Source of the DNA: CAMLDH01 sp966250375
GTDB lineage: Bacteria; Pseudomonadota; Gammaproteobacteria; Burkholderiales; Burkholderiaceae_D
DNA length: 34,748 nt
Reading direction: 5' to 3'
Assembly (NCBI GenBank): GCA_966250375.1
Contig: CBINHE010000046.1
Coordinates: forward strand, 1-34,748
This document shows positions 33,843 to 34,748 of this stretch, piece after piece. Position 1 is the first letter of the stretch; each line of letters starts with the position of its first letter. A model generated the notes under the pieces. It did not search any database. It was given only the letters and a program-made list of their open reading frames with translations, and was not told the origin of the DNA. The position numbers and the translations under genes were made by a program.

Positions 33843-34748
33843 ATGACCCAACCGCAATCGACCGGCGCCACGCCACTGCCACAATCCATACAAGCGCCAC
33901 CCGACCAGACCACTGCGCAAGTCATCCCGCTGCGTCCGCCGAGCCGCTGGCACGATCCGCTTAACCTGATCCAGACCGACGCCCCCAGCGAAACCGGCCG
34001 CATCGTGCTGTGGTCGGTCTCGATCCTGACGCTGGTGTTAATCGTCTGGGCCGCCCTCGGCCAGCTCGACATCATTGCATCCGCCGAAGGCAAGCTCGCC
34101 CCGCAAACCCTGGTCAAGATCGTGCAACCGGCCGAAGCCGGCGTAATCAAGCAATTGTTGGTCGATGAAGGCGACACCGTCAAGGCGGGACAGATACTCG
34201 CGCGGCTCGACACGACGCTGGCGAGCGCCGACAAGGCCGGCATCAGCAGCGACCTCGCCACGCAACAGATGCAGGCGCGCCGCCTCGAAGCGGAACTCCG
34301 CGACCAGCCAATGCTGCCGAAAGCCGGCGATGATCCCGTGTTGTATGCGCAAGTGCAAAGCCAATACGCCGCGCACAGAAAAGCGTTCGCCGACAGCCTC
34401 GACCAAGAGAAATCCTTGCTCGCAAAAGCCGAGCATGAAAAGCGCAGCGCCACCGAAATCCTGACCAAGCTGGAACAAACGCTGCCGACGTACCGAAAAG
34501 CCGCCGACGCGTATGCGAAGCTGGAAAAAGAAGGGTTTATAGGCGGAATCGCTGCCGCCGAAAAGCAGCGCGATGCAATGGAAAAGGGCAAGGATCTCGA
34601 CGCCCAGCGCGCCACGGTAGCTGCCTTGAACGCCACCATCGCCGCGCAGCAAAAGAGAATCAGCCAATTGCACAGCGCCTACCAGAGCGAACTGCAAAAG
34701 GAGCTGGCCGACATCCGCGCCAGGATTCAACAGCTGCAGCCGAACCTG
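33843..34748 (+). CDS. HlyD-family type I secretion periplasmic adaptor (5' part, cut by window end)
   Basis: Only the first 302 codons are present; the frame is still open at the window edge. Residues 1-55 are a Pro-rich cytoplasmic segment, followed by a single membrane anchor 'IVLWSVSILTLVLIVWAAL' (~54-72). Then come the HlyD start of the periplasmic part 'QLDIIASAEGKLAPQ', the lipoyl half-motif 'VKIVQPAEAGVIKQLLVDEGDTVKAGQILARLD' in sequence, and a long alpha-helical coiled coil to the end. HlyD proteins bridge the inner-membrane ABC transporter and outer-membrane TolC. GAGGA lies about nine bases before ATG 33843, and the gene starts 23 bases after the transporter stop, so both belong to one operon. 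Confidence 0.93.
   Translation, partial: MTQPQSTGATPLPQSIQAPPDQTTAQVIPLRPPSRWHDPLNLIQTDAPSETGRIVLWSVSILTLVLIVWAALGQLDIIASAEGKLAPQTLVKIVQPAEAGVIKQLLVDEGDTVKAGQILARLDTTLASADKAGISSDLATQQMQARRLEAELRDQPMLPKAGDDPVLYAQVQSQYAAHRKAFADSLDQEKSLLAKAEHEKRSATEILTKLEQTLPTYRKAADAYAKLEKEGFIGGIAAAEKQRDAMEKGKDLDAQRATVAALNATIAAQQKRISQLHSAYQSELQKELADIRARIQQLQPNL

Overview
The window looks like a betaproteobacterial chromosome segment (Burkholderiales, most likely Oxalobacteraceae). This rests on an LPS/O-antigen locus with waaA, waaC, a WecA-type enzyme and rhamnose genes, on a PEP-CTERM remnant, and on putative type III effectors preceded by HrpL-type promoters. The family placement is inference from gene content, not from a marker gene.

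Positions 1-9,380 form an accessory island. It opens with a PEP-CTERM fragment and a frameshifted integron-type integrase remnant that diverges from an intact SRPBCC/AHSA1 gene. Four type III effector units follow: (i) a broken F-box plus leucine-rich-repeat (FBXL-like) effector gene; (ii) a CesT-type chaperone followed by a 689-residue unrecognised effector; (iii) a 319-residue putative effector; (iv) a 400-residue putative effector carrying eleven-residue repeats. Each unit has an upstream site of the form GGAAC(C/T)-N15-CCACNNA, the HrpL 'hrp box', with identical spacing. The last two proteins share a C-terminal module around SGRYG. No secretion-apparatus gene is present, so the Hrp machinery must lie elsewhere. 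Palindromic repeats sit between the effector genes, and a third copy lies upstream of rmlB.

Positions 9,384-30,175 are mostly tightly packed minus-strand genes. In transcription order these are rmlB-rmlA-rmlC-rmlD (dTDP-L-rhamnose), manC, a degraded ABC-2 polysaccharide export permease, gmd-rmd (GDP-D-rhamnose), two family-4 glycosyltransferases, a hexose-6-phosphate mutarotase, a WecA-like lipid-linked sugar transferase with a WbbL-like rhamnosyltransferase, a phosphomannomutase, waaC, waaA, and a SNF2 helicase/SWIM protein pair. Together they predict a rhamnose-rich O-antigen built on undecaprenyl phosphate plus inner-core LPS synthesis. The only export gene in the window is broken.

Positions 30,612-34,748 lie on the plus strand: apaH, then a type I secretion ABC transporter with a degenerate C39-like domain and the first 302 codons of its HlyD-type adaptor, which is cut by the window end.
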